DNA of 19,184 nucleotides from Candidatus Rokubacteria bacterium RIFCSPLOWO2_02_FULL_72_37 (GTDB lineage: Bacteria > Methylomirabilota > Methylomirabilia > Rokubacteriales > CSP1-6). The translations under genes were made by a program, and so were the position numbers. The notes beneath the pieces were generated by a model. The model ran no database searches. It worked only from the letters and a program-made list of their open reading frames with translations, and was not told the origin of the DNA. The stretch covers positions 1-19,184 of the forward strand of contig MGCE01000047.1 in the NCBI GenBank assembly GCA_001790315.1. Reading direction: 5' to 3'. Shown here piece by piece: positions 6,959-14,033 of this stretch. Within the stretch, counting starts at the first letter, position 1; each line of letters starts with the position of its first letter.

Positions 6959-7407
6959 CGCACGGGCGGGGTCGCGGTCGGCGGACCGTACCGGCTGTAC
7001 TCGGCGTCGATGGCGGCCCGGATCTGCTTCGCGTCCTTGCCCTCGCGCCGGAGCCGCATCACGTCACGCGTGATGTCCACGCAGATGCTTCAGCCGAGGG
7101 CGTGGTCCTCGAACTCGACGGACCCGTCGGCGCGGACCGTCTTGACGTAGCAGTCGAGATTGTTCTTGTGGCCCACGCTCCCGCACCCGCAGTAGCAGGG
7201 GAACTGGCCCAGGTACTCACGGTTGGCGACCGCGAAGCGGTACGCCTCCCGCACCCGCGGCGGTGCCCCGCGGACGAAGTCGGGCAGGATCGACTCCGGC
7301 GCGAGCGTGATCTCGGGTGGCGTCGCGCCGCCCCCGCTGCACGCGGCGAGGCCCGCCAGCAGCCCGAGGACGAGAAGGACGCAGCGCGCGGAGCGCACGA
7401 TGATCAT
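6955..7407 (-). CDS. PCYCGC-motif lipoprotein, predicted selenoprotein (UGA = Sec106)
   Basis: Read with an in-frame UGA (7092-7090) as selenocysteine, this is a 150-residue lipoprotein. The signal peptide ends in the lipobox LAAC, with lipidated C23. The diagnostic PCYCGCG lies at 70-76, followed by H80, C86, H102 and the motif U106-S-I-C109, then a helical tail VDITRDVMRLRREGKD. As I recall the PCYCGC family, a CxxC pair follows the HA residues at this place, so Sec replaces the first Cys. Stopping at the UGA would give 105 residues and lose the conserved tail. The extended frame ends in TGA 6957-6955, overlapping the next ATG as ATGA. A SECIS-like hairpin follows the UGA. AGGA and GAAGGAG precede ATG 7407. 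It probably binds a metal or does thiol/selenol chemistry for the CuA proteins; that is inference. Confidence 0.87.
7057..7075 (-). promoter_or_regulatory. Bacterial SECIS-like hairpin of the PCYCGC gene
   Basis: On the minus strand a perfect 7-bp stem (CAUCACG pairing with CGUGAUG) closes a 5-nt loop, CGUGA. The loop starts 21 nt after the UGA at 7092-7090, in the window where bacterial SECIS loops sit, and a GU lies inside the loop as in E. coli fdhF. A competing fold (GCGUG with CACGC, 7082-7068) also exists. Confidence 0.65.
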
Positions 7408-7436
7408 CGCGGGAATTCCTGGTCTCCTTCCGGTCG

Positions 7437-7464
7437 AGTATACCGCGCCCGGGGAAGCCGTCAG
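7437..7464 (-). promoter_or_regulatory. Candidate promoter of the redox operon
   Basis: On the minus strand, CTGACG (7464-7459) and TATACT (7442-7437) are separated by 16 nt. The -10 box is nearly perfect and the -35 box shares TGAC with consensus. The predicted start is near 7430, giving a leader of about 23 nt that contains GAAGGAG and AGGA. The element overlaps the stop of the aguB gene, so the redox operon may be transcribed separately from aguAB. Confidence 0.5.
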
Positions 7465-8351
7465 TCGCGGTAGCGGCGGATCAGGCCCTCGTAGGCGTCG
7501 ACCCGGCGATCGCGGAAGAACGGCCAGATCCGCCGGATCTCCTCGCTCCGGGCGAGGTCGAGGTCGGCGACGAGCACGGCGGGCTCGTCGACCGGCGCCT
7601 CGGCGAGGATCTCCCCCTGCGGCCCCGCGACGAAGCTCGAGCCCCAGAAGCGGAGGCCGTCGGTCCGTCCGGACGGGTCGGGCTCGAGGCCGGTGCGGTT
7701 GGCGACGAGGACGCAGAGGCCGTTGGCGATCGCGTGCGCGCGCTGGATCGTCCTCCACGCCTCGAGCTGACGCGCCCGCTCGGCCGCGTCGTCCTCGCTC
7801 GACCAGCCGATCGCCGTCGGGTAGCAGAGCAGCTCGGCGCCCCGCAGCGCGAGCAGGCGCGCGCCCTCCGGGTACCACTGGTCCCAGCAGACCTGCACGC
7901 CGAGACGCCCCGCGGCGCTCGCGACGGGCTCGAAGCCGAGGTCGCCTGGCGCGAAGTAGAACTTCTCGTAGTAGCCCGGGTCGTCGGGGACGTGCATCTT
8001 GCGATAGAGGCCGGCGAGCCGGCCGTCACGGTCGAGCACCGCGGCGGTGTTGTGGTGGAGCCCGGGCGCGCGGCGCTCGAAGACCGAGGCGACGACGACC
8101 ACGCCGAGGTCGGCGGCGACGCGGCCGAGCGCCTCGGTGGTCGGCCCCGGCACCGGCTCCGCCAGGTCGAACGCCGCGGGGTCCTCGGTCTGGCAGAAGT
8201 ACGGGAGCGCGTGCAGCTCCGGGAGCAGCACGAGCCGCGCGCCGCGCCGCGCCGCCTCGTGGATCCCGGCGACGCTCGCCGCGAGGTTCTCGTCGCGCCG
8301 CCCGGCGCAGCGCTGCTGCACCACGCCCACCGTGAGCGTGCGGGTCTCCAT
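7461..8351 (-). CDS. aguB: N-carbamoylputrescine amidase (carbon-nitrogen hydrolase family)
   Basis: This 296-residue nitrilase-superfamily enzyme hydrolyses N-carbamoylputrescine to putrescine, CO2 and ammonia. The catalytic triad is visible: E45 in LLPELHALPYF, K118 in YRKMHVPDDPG and C155 in QVCWDQWYPEG. The YYEKFYFAPGD and PTAIGW stretches are characteristic of the plant/bacterial AguB subfamily rather than of general nitrilases. Start ATG 8351 (METRTLTVG) lies 4 nt after the stop of the agmatine deiminase gene, so the two enzymes of the pathway form one unit. The frame is open further upstream, but that stretch lies inside the deiminase gene. The protein is cytoplasmic, of normal family length, and all key residues are present. 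Confidence 0.94.
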   Translation of the reverse strand: METRTLTVGVVQQRCAGRRDENLAASVAGIHEAARRGARLVLLPELHALPYFCQTEDPAAFDLAEPVPGPTTEALGRVAADLGVVVVASVFERRAPGLHHNTAAVLDRDGRLAGLYRKMHVPDDPGYYEKFYFAPGDLGFEPVASAAGRLGVQVCWDQWYPEGARLLALRGAELLCYPTAIGWSSEDDAAERARQLEAWRTIQRAHAIANGLCVLVANRTGLEPDPSGRTDGLRFWGSSFVAGPQGEILAEAPVDEPAVLVADLDLARSEEIRRIWPFFRDRRVDAYEGLIRRYRD

Positions 8352-8355
8352 CCGC

Positions 8356-9408
8356 TCAGGCCTCGGCGGGCACGACACCCGCGGGGAGCTGCATCGCGAC
8401 GCAGTGGAGGCTCCCGTATTCGCGGACCAGCGGGCGGCAGTCCACCGTGACGATCTCGCGGTCCGGGAAGCACCGGGCGAGCGCCTGGCGCGCCCGGCCG
8501 TCGGCCGCATCATTGTATCCCGGCACCAGCACGGCGTCGTTCGTGATCAGGAAGTTCGCGTAGCCCGCGGGCAGCCGCCGCCCGTCGGCGTCCCACACCG
8601 GTGCTGGCAGGGGCAGGGGCACGAGCGCGTAGGGCCGCCCGTCGGGCCGGCGCAGCGCGGAGAGCTCGCGCGCCATCTCGGCGAGCCCGGCGTGCTGCGG
8701 GTCGCGCGGATCGTCGCACGCCTGGTAGGCGATCGTCCCCGCGTCGCAGAAGCGGGCGAGCGTGTCCACGTGGCCGTCGGTGTCGTCGCCGTCCAGCGCG
8801 CCGTGCTCGAGCCACAGCACGCGTCTGGCCCCGAGCCACCGCGCGAGCGCGGCCTCGACGTCCGTCGCGGCGAGACCGGGATTGCGGCCCGGGGACAGGA
8901 GGCAGCGGCGCGTCGTGAGCACCGTGCCCCGCCCGTCGCTCTCGACGCTCCCGCCCTCGAGCACCAGCTCGACGGACTCGAGCGGGGTGCCCACGAAGGC
9001 GCCCTGGGCGGCGATCGCGCGCGTGATCCCGTCGTCGAGGTCGGCGGCATACTTGCCGCCCCAGCCGTTGAACCGGAAATCGAGGAGGACCGGCCGGCCG
9101 CCGCGCAGGACGGTGAGCGGCCCGTGGTCGCGTGCCCACGTGTCGTTCGACGGCGCCCGGTACGCGCGCACGCGGCGCGGGTCGCCGCCCGCGGTCGCGA
9201 TCGCGCGGCGGACGTGCTCGGCGTGCCCTGCGTCGCGGCAGACCACGAGGACGGTCGTCCGCCGCGCCAGCTCTCCGGCGATGTGCGCGAAGCACGCCTC
9301 GGCGTCGACGAGCTGGTCCCGCCAGTCCGTCCCCTCGTGGGGCCACGTGAGCAGGACGCCGCTCTGCGGGGCCCACTCGGGCAGGAGACCGTCGGGCGCC
9401 GTCGTCAC
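8356..9408 (-). CDS. aguA: Agmatine deiminase
   Basis: This 350-residue member of the peptidyl-arginine deiminase-like (PPADF) family converts agmatine to N-carbamoylputrescine and ammonia. Visible active-site elements are TWARDHGP (D94), the EGGS loop at 151-154, DGHVD (H213) and the nucleophile C336 in YGSLHCVAMQLP. AguB follows, completing the arginine-decarboxylase-dependent route to putrescine. I place the start at GTG 9408 (VTTAPDGLLPEWAPQ), because homologous sequence begins there and the longer frame would run into the divergent gene at 9434. Only 25 bp separate the two start codons. Confidence 0.93.
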   Translation of the reverse strand: MTTAPDGLLPEWAPQSGVLLTWPHEGTDWRDQLVDAEACFAHIAGELARRTTVLVVCRDAGHAEHVRRAIATAGGDPRRVRAYRAPSNDTWARDHGPLTVLRGGRPVLLDFRFNGWGGKYAADLDDGITRAIAAQGAFVGTPLESVELVLEGGSVESDGRGTVLTTRRCLLSPGRNPGLAATDVEAALARWLGARRVLWLEHGALDGDDTDGHVDTLARFCDAGTIAYQACDDPRDPQHAGLAEMARELSALRRPDGRPYALVPLPLPAPVWDADGRRLPAGYANFLITNDAVLVPGYNDAADGRARQALARCFPDREIVTVDCRPLVREYGSLHCVAMQLPAGVVPAEA

Positions 9409-9433
9409 GCCCCTATGGTATAAGAAGGGCGCC

Positions 9434-10267
9434 GTGAGCGAGGAACGCCTGCCCGAGTACCGCGTGACGGCCCGCAACACCTCGGCCGACTCCGAGAACA
9501 GGATCCACGACGACGCGGTCGCCCAGCGCTACGGCTTCCGCGGCGGCCTCGTCCCCGGCGTCACGGTGTACGCGTACCTGACGCGCCCGCTCGTCGAGAC
9601 GCTCGGCCCGGCGTGGCTCGAGCGCGGCACCGCCAGCGTCCGGCTCCTCAAGCCCGTGCTCGACGGCGAGGAGGTGACGGTGACGGGGGCGATCACCGCG
9701 CGCGACGCCCGCGGTCTCACGGCCGCGCTCGCGGCGTCCACGGCCGCCTCGGGCGAGTGCGCGGTGCTCCAGGCCACGCTGCCGGCGGGGTCGCCGACGC
9801 CGGTGAACCCGGCGCTCTACCGCGAGGCGCCGCTGCCGGCGGAGCGGCCCGAGGTGAGCCGCGCGCGCCTGGCCTCGCTCGAGGCGCTCGGCACGCCGGT
9901 GACGCTCTACGACGAGGCGCGCGCGGCCGAGTACCTCGCGAGGGTCGGCGACGCGCTCGCCTGCTACCGGGACGCGGGCGGCTGGGTGCACCCGGCGTTC
10001 TTCCTCGACCAGGCCAACCACGCGCTCCGCGACAACGTGCGCGTCTCGCCGTGGATCCACACGCAGAGCGTCGTGCGCCACCTCGGCGACGCGCGCGTGG
10101 GCGAGACGCTCAGGACGCGCGGGCGCGTGCGCTCGCTCTTCGAGAAGAAGGGGCGCGAGCTGGTCGAGCTGGATCTCTGCATCGTCGCCGGCGAGCGGTC
10201 GCGCCAGGTCGCGCACGTCCTGCACACCGCGATCTACCGGCTCCCCGCCCCGGCCACCAGCGCCTGA
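9434..10267 (+). CDS. MaoC/hotdog-fold acyl dehydratase-like protein
   Basis: The 277-residue protein looks like a double-hotdog enoyl-CoA hydratase/dehydratase-like protein. The N-terminal half has NRIHDDAVAQRYGFRGGLVPG (22-42), matching the N-P-x-H...GF/GG..HG active-site loop of MaoC domains. H25 is kept, but the Asp expected two residues before the Asn is shifted (D19), so activity may differ. The C-terminal half, from about 150, has WVHPAFFLDQANHALR and a second hotdog-like stretch ending in HVLHTAIYRL. GTG 9434 has GAAGGG upstream. It is divergent from aguA and precedes the acyl-CoA dehydrogenase genes, so a role in CoA-thioester hydration is reasonable. The substrate is unknown. Confidence 0.8.
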   Translation: MSEERLPEYRVTARNTSADSENRIHDDAVAQRYGFRGGLVPGVTVYAYLTRPLVETLGPAWLERGTASVRLLKPVLDGEEVTVTGAITARDARGLTAALAASTAASGECAVLQATLPAGSPTPVNPALYREAPLPAERPEVSRARLASLEALGTPVTLYDEARAAEYLARVGDALACYRDAGGWVHPAFFLDQANHALRDNVRVSPWIHTQSVVRHLGDARVGETLRTRGRVRSLFEKKGRELVELDLCIVAGERSRQVAHVLHTAIYRLPAPATSA

Positions 10268-10302
10268 GCCGATTGCGTCACGCGCTCCGAGGCGGTGCGC
10301 CG

Positions 10303-10331
10303 TTGCTTCGGCGCCGGGGGCGTGCTAGAAA
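10303..10331 (+). promoter_or_regulatory. Promoter of the acyl-CoA dehydrogenase/CoA-transferase operon
   Basis: TTGCTT (10303-10308) and TAGAAA (10326-10331) are 17 nt apart, and TGC just before the -10 makes an extended -10. The predicted start is near 10338, giving a short leader with a strong GAGGAGGAG ribosome-binding site (10342-10350) ahead of ATG 10359. Confidence 0.55.
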
Positions 10332-10358
10332 CGTCCATTCCGAGGAGGAGGCCGCGCG

Positions 10359-11564
10359 ATGGACCTGAACTACTCCCCCGAGGACCGCGCGTTCCGCGCC
10401 GAGGTGCGGCGCTGGCTCGAGACCAACGTCCCGAAGCAGGAGCTCCCGGCCCTCGAGGACCGCAAGGCCTGGCACCGCCGGCTCTACGAGGCGGGCTACG
10501 TCGGCATGCTGTGGCCGAAGGCGTACGGCGGCTGGGGTACCACGCCGATGCGGCAGGCGATCGTGCAGGACGAGATGGCGCGCGTCGGCGCGCCGCCGCC
10601 CATCAACGGCCTCGGCATCGGCTTCATCGGTCCGACGATCATCGTGCACGGCACCGACTGGCAGAAGCAGCGCTACCTGAAGAAAATGCTCACGGCCGAG
10701 GAGATCTGGTGCCAGCTCTACTCGGAGCCGAACGCCGGCTCCGACCTCGCGAGCCTCAAGACCCGCGCCGAGGACCAGGGCGACCACTTCCTCGTCAACG
10801 GCCAGAAGATCTGGACCTCCGCCGGCCCGATCGCCGACTGGGGCATCCTGCTGGCCCGGACCGACTCGAAAGTCGCCAAGCACAGGGGCATCTCGTGCCT
10901 GCTGCTGAACATGCGCCAGCCCGGCGTGGAGGTGCGGCCGCTCAAGCAGATCACCGGGCACGCGCTCTTCAGCGAGGTCTTCATGACCAACGCCCGCGCC
11001 GACCGGCGCGACCTCATCGGCGCCGTCGGCCAGGGCTGGGAGATCGCGCAGACGACGCTCGGCTACGAGCGCGGCGCCAACTCGCTCGGCCGCGTGACGC
11101 GCTACGCGGCGGCGTTCCACCAGCTCGTCCGGGCCACCAGGGAGCTGCGGCGCGGCGGCCGGCCGCTCATCGAGGATCCCGCGGTCCGCGCGAAGATGGG
11201 CAGGATGTTCGCCGAGCTCGAGGTGCAGCGCTACGCCGCGCTGCGCGTGCTCTCCGCGCTGCAGAACGGGGAGTCGCCGGGCGCCGCATCGTCCATCACG
11301 AAGCTCTCGTACACCGAGTTCGAGAAGCGATACTACGAGACCGCGCTCGAGATCCTCGGCCCGTGGGGCCAGCTCATGTCCTCCCGCGAGGAGTTCGAGG
11401 ACGTGGACACCTCGTCGGGCGAGCCAGGCACCTGGGCCACCGCGTTCCTCTGGGCGCGCGCCGGCACGATCTACTCCGGCTCCTCCGAGATCCAGAAGAA
11501 CATCATCGGCGAACGCGTGCTCGGTCTGCCCAAGGAAGTGCGCGCCGACCGCCTCAAGGCCTAG
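10359..11564 (+). CDS. Acyl-CoA dehydrogenase, catalytic-type subunit
   Basis: This 401-residue flavoprotein oxidises an acyl-CoA to the 2-enoyl-CoA. Standard motifs are YSEPNAGSDLASL (121-133), IWTSAG (151-156) and the C-terminal YSGSSEIQKNIIGERVLGLP (372-391). The Glu at the MCAD-type site (YEG) is Ser here (YSG). GYERGA (235-240) offers E237 at the site used by long-chain and isovaleryl-CoA dehydrogenases, so it is the likely base. The sequence resembles the actinobacterial FadE17/FadE26-28 group that acts on bulky or branched acyl-CoAs, including steroid side chains. The next gene, 4 nt downstream, is a second acyl-CoA dehydrogenase lacking these residues, so the pair may form an alpha2beta2 enzyme. 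The substrate is not known. Confidence 0.93.
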   Translation: MDLNYSPEDRAFRAEVRRWLETNVPKQELPALEDRKAWHRRLYEAGYVGMLWPKAYGGWGTTPMRQAIVQDEMARVGAPPPINGLGIGFIGPTIIVHGTDWQKQRYLKKMLTAEEIWCQLYSEPNAGSDLASLKTRAEDQGDHFLVNGQKIWTSAGPIADWGILLARTDSKVAKHRGISCLLLNMRQPGVEVRPLKQITGHALFSEVFMTNARADRRDLIGAVGQGWEIAQTTLGYERGANSLGRVTRYAAAFHQLVRATRELRRGGRPLIEDPAVRAKMGRMFAELEVQRYAALRVLSALQNGESPGAASSITKLSYTEFEKRYYETALEILGPWGQLMSSREEFEDVDTSSGEPGTWATAFLWARAGTIYSGSSEIQKNIIGERVLGLPKEVRADRLKA

Positions 11565-11568
11565 CGCG

Positions 11569-12687
11569 ATGGATTTCTCCTTCAGCCCCGACCAGCGCCT
11601 GCTGAGAGACTCGGCCCGCGCCTTCCTCGACGAGCACGCGAAGCCCGCCGCCGTGCGCCTGCTCTGGGACGACCCGCGCGGCGAGAGCGAGGCCCTGTGG
11701 AAGGAGATGGCGCAGCTCGGCTGGCTCGGCCTGGCCCTGCCCGAGGCCTACGGCGGCAGCGGCCTCGGCATGCTCGAGGCCGCGATCCTCCTGCACGAGC
11801 TCGGCCGGGCCGGCTACCCGGGTCCCTACCTGCCGACGCTGCTCGCCGCCGCTGCGATCGGGGCCGCGGGCAGCGAGGGCCAGAAGGCGCGCTGGCTGCC
11901 GGCGATCGCCACCGGCGAGGCTCGCGCGAGCGTCGCGCTCCTCGACGCGGAGCTCGACTGGCGTCCTGAGGCCACCGCGATGCGCGCCGAGAAGACGGGC
12001 GCGGGCTTCGCCCTCAGCGGACGCAAGCATTTCGTGCCCTGGGCGCACGTGGCCCGCGTGCTGCTCGTGCCGGCGCGCGCGCCGGAGGGGCTCACGCTCT
12101 TCCTCGTGGATCCGGGCGCCGGTGGCCTCACGCAGACGCCCGCCCAGGCCATGGATCCCGGGACGCGGTGGAGCACCATGACCTTCGAGCGCACCCCCGT
12201 CGGCGCCGACGCGGTGCTCGGCGCGCCGGGACAGGCCGGTCCGCTGCTGGACGCGCTCCTGCGGCAGGGCGCCGTCGGCGCCGCCGCCGAGATGCTGGGC
12301 GCCGCGCGCCGGTGCCTCGATCTCTCCGTCGAGTACGCGAAGGTCCGCGAGCAGTTCGGTCAGCCGATCGGCTCGTTCCAAGCGATCCGCCACAAGTGCG
12401 CCGAGATGCTGCTCGAGGTCGAGAACTCCCACTCCGCCGTCTACTACGCCGCGTGGGCCCTCGACGCCCGGTCGGAGGACCACGAGCTCGCCGCCTCGGT
12501 CGCCAAGGCCTACGTCGGCGACGCCGCCCGCCGGGTGTGCGGTGAGTCGATCCAAGTCCACGGCGGGATCGGCTTCACCTGGGAGTACGACCTGCACATC
12601 TACTTCAAGCGGGCGAAGGCGCTGGAGGCGCAGTACGGCGACGGCGACTACCACCGGGAGCTGATCGTCCGCCGCGTGGCCGCGTAG
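11569..12687 (+). CDS. Acyl-CoA dehydrogenase family protein, probably a non-catalytic partner subunit
   Basis: This 372-residue protein has the acyl-CoA dehydrogenase fold: LPEAYGGSGLG (58-67), SGRKHFVPWAHVA (150-162), the flavin/dimer segment REQFGQPIGSFQA (260-272) and IQVHGGIGFTWEYDLH (328-343). It lacks both known positions of the catalytic Glu. The L-x-x-E-R site reads LLRQGAVG (230-237, Q233), and the C-terminal YEG site reads QYGDGD (355-360). It begins 4 nt after the stop of the preceding acyl-CoA dehydrogenase. In mycobacterial FadE28-FadE29 (ChsE1-ChsE2), heterotetramers use one catalytic and one degenerate subunit, and the same arrangement is likely here. It is followed after 17 nt by the CoA-transferase gene. 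Confidence 0.92.
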   Translation: MDFSFSPDQRLLRDSARAFLDEHAKPAAVRLLWDDPRGESEALWKEMAQLGWLGLALPEAYGGSGLGMLEAAILLHELGRAGYPGPYLPTLLAAAAIGAAGSEGQKARWLPAIATGEARASVALLDAELDWRPEATAMRAEKTGAGFALSGRKHFVPWAHVARVLLVPARAPEGLTLFLVDPGAGGLTQTPAQAMDPGTRWSTMTFERTPVGADAVLGAPGQAGPLLDALLRQGAVGAAAEMLGAARRCLDLSVEYAKVREQFGQPIGSFQAIRHKCAEMLLEVENSHSAVYYAAWALDARSEDHELAASVAKAYVGDAARRVCGESIQVHGGIGFTWEYDLHIYFKRAKALEAQYGDGDYHRELIVRRVAA

Positions 12688-12704
12688 CCCCGGGGGCCGC
12701 GCCC

Positions 12705-13856
12705 GTGATCACGAGCCCGCCGCCGCTCGACGGCATCCGCGTCGCCGACCTGACGAGCTACATCGCCGGCTCCTACGCCGCCATGCAGCTCGCGGATCTC
12801 GGCGCCGACGTCGTCAAGGTCGAGGCGCCCGAGGGCGACAGTTTCCGGGAGCTGCCCGGCTTCTTCGGCTGGAACCGCGGCAAGCGCTCGGTCACCGTGA
12901 ACCTCAAGACGCCCGAGGGGCGCCTGATCGTCGAGCGCCTCGCGGCGCGCGCCGACGTCTTTATGGAGAACATGCGGCCCGGCGTCGCCGACCGCCTGGG
13001 CGTCGGCTACCCCCGGCTCGCGGCGCTGAACCCGCGCCTCGTGTACTGCTCGATCACGGCCTTCGGGTCGACGGGACCCTCTGCGGACCGCCCCGGCTTC
13101 GACCCGATCCTCCAGGCGCTCGGCGGATTGATGACGCTCCAGGGGTTCGGCGGGCCGCCGCAGTATCTCCGCACCGCGCCCACGGACTACTACACGGCGG
13201 CGCTCGCCGCGCAGGCGGTCCTCGCGGCGCTCTTCGTGCGCGAGCGCACCGGACGCGGCCAGCGCATCGAGACCTCGCTCCTGCGCGGTGTGCTCGCGCT
13301 CCAGTCGGGCACCGCCGTCGACTACCCGGGCAAGCCCTCGCTGATCCGCGACAACCCGACCTATCGCCTCTACCAGGCCGGCGACGGTGAGTGGTTCTTC
13401 CTCGCGTGCGGCAACCAGTCCTTCTGGGTCAAGCTCTGCACGGCGCTCGGTCTAGAGGATCTCGCCGACGACCCGCGCTTCGGCTCCTGGGTCCTGCGCC
13501 TGCAGAACAACCAGGCGCTCCTGCCGCTCCTCGAGACTCGCTTCCGCGAGCGGCCGCGCGCGGCGTGGCTCGACACCCTCGCCGCCCACGACATCCCCGC
13601 GGCGCCGGTGCAGCCGCTGCTCGACTTCTTCGAGGATGCGGCCGTCCGCCACCACGACATGATCCACGTCTACGATCACCCCGAGGTCGGCCGCCTCCGG
13701 CTGATGGGCCAACCGCTCACCTTCGACGACACGCCGACGCGCGACCCCGGGCCGCCGCCGACGCTCGGCCAGCACACGGACGAGGTGCTCCGCGAGCTCG
13801 GCTACGACGCCGCCGCGATCGCCGACTTGCGCGCCCGGGGCGCCGTGCGGGGTTGA
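12705..13856 (+). CDS. CaiB/BaiF (family III) CoA-transferase
   Basis: This 383-residue family III CoA-transferase moves CoA between carboxylic acids through an enzyme-bound aspartyl anhydride. Evidence is the N-terminal DLTSYIAGSYAAMQLADLGADVVKVE (15-40), the FMENMRPGVADRLGV block (86-100), CSITAFGSTGP (115-125) and the catalytic Asp, D161 in TAPTDYYTAALAAQ. The GRGQRIETSLL stretch (184-193) is also diagnostic. It begins at GTG 12705, 17 nt after the second acyl-CoA dehydrogenase. Its role is probably to activate the free acid that the dehydrogenase pair then oxidises. A strong hairpin follows its stop. The exact acid is unknown; carnitine-, bile-acid- and formate-type members share these motifs. 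Confidence 0.94.
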   Translation: MITSPPPLDGIRVADLTSYIAGSYAAMQLADLGADVVKVEAPEGDSFRELPGFFGWNRGKRSVTVNLKTPEGRLIVERLAARADVFMENMRPGVADRLGVGYPRLAALNPRLVYCSITAFGSTGPSADRPGFDPILQALGGLMTLQGFGGPPQYLRTAPTDYYTAALAAQAVLAALFVRERTGRGQRIETSLLRGVLALQSGTAVDYPGKPSLIRDNPTYRLYQAGDGEWFFLACGNQSFWVKLCTALGLEDLADDPRFGSWVLRLQNNQALLPLLETRFRERPRAAWLDTLAAHDIPAAPVQPLLDFFEDAAVRHHDMIHVYDHPEVGRLRLMGQPLTFDDTPTRDPGPPPTLGQHTDEVLRELGYDAAAIADLRARGAVRG

Positions 13857-13860
13857 TGAC

Positions 13861-13887
13861 ATGGGGGGCCCCGATATGGCCCCCCAT
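13861..13887 (+). terminator. Perfect 10-bp hairpin after the CoA-transferase gene
   Basis: ATGGGGGGCC (13861-13870) and GGCCCCCCAT (13878-13887) form a perfect 10-bp stem with a 7-nt loop, starting 4 nt after the stop codon. A C-rich run follows instead of a T run, so it is not a textbook intrinsic terminator, but its position suggests 3'-end formation or mRNA protection. Confidence 0.55.
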
Positions 13888-13991
13888 TCCCCCCACACCC
13901 CCACACGCTCGGGGCGCCCCGGCACAGCCGTGGCACCCCTCGATCCCCCAACGCGTTCTTAGCCACGGGCGCCCGGCCGCGGCCCGTCGGG

Positions 13992-13997
13992 TATGAT
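13992..13997 (+). promoter_or_regulatory. Possible -10 box ahead of the GrdB-like gene
   Basis: TATGAT (13992-13997) is a near-consensus -10 in the otherwise GC-rich 177-nt gap between the CoA-transferase and GrdB-like genes. I see no convincing -35. A start near 14004 would leave a leader of about 30 nt containing AGGAGG (14022-14027). The rest of this gap holds only the terminator-like hairpin and a C-rich run. Confidence 0.35.
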
Positions 13998-14033
13998 TGG
14001 GGCGGCCCGGCACCGGGTACCAGGAGGATGCGA

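Noticed and set aside
7068..7082. Alternative hairpin GCGUG/CACGC with loop GACAU after the PCYCGC UGA
   Set aside because: Its loop begins only 12 nt after the UGA, closer than usual for a bacterial SECIS, and it has no counterpart in the GrdB-like gene.
7090..7092. UGA as the true stop of the PCYCGC lipoprotein
   Set aside because: It would leave a 44-codon family-like tail untranslated and a 132-nt gap inside an operon whose other junctions are 4-bp overlaps; the read-through frame restores an exact ATGA overlap. A sequencing error (TGC or TGT to TGA) is possible, but less likely given the hairpin and the second case at 14511.
9414..9424. AT-rich TATGGTATAAG as a shared divergent promoter for aguA and the MaoC-like gene
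   Set aside because: It lies in the 25-bp gap, but neither side has a -35 match, and the start would leave almost no leader although both genes have weak ribosome-binding sites.
14028..14030. ATG 14028 as start of the GrdB-like gene
   Set aside because: AGGAGG directly abuts it; the in-frame ATG at 14034 has the right 6-nt spacing.
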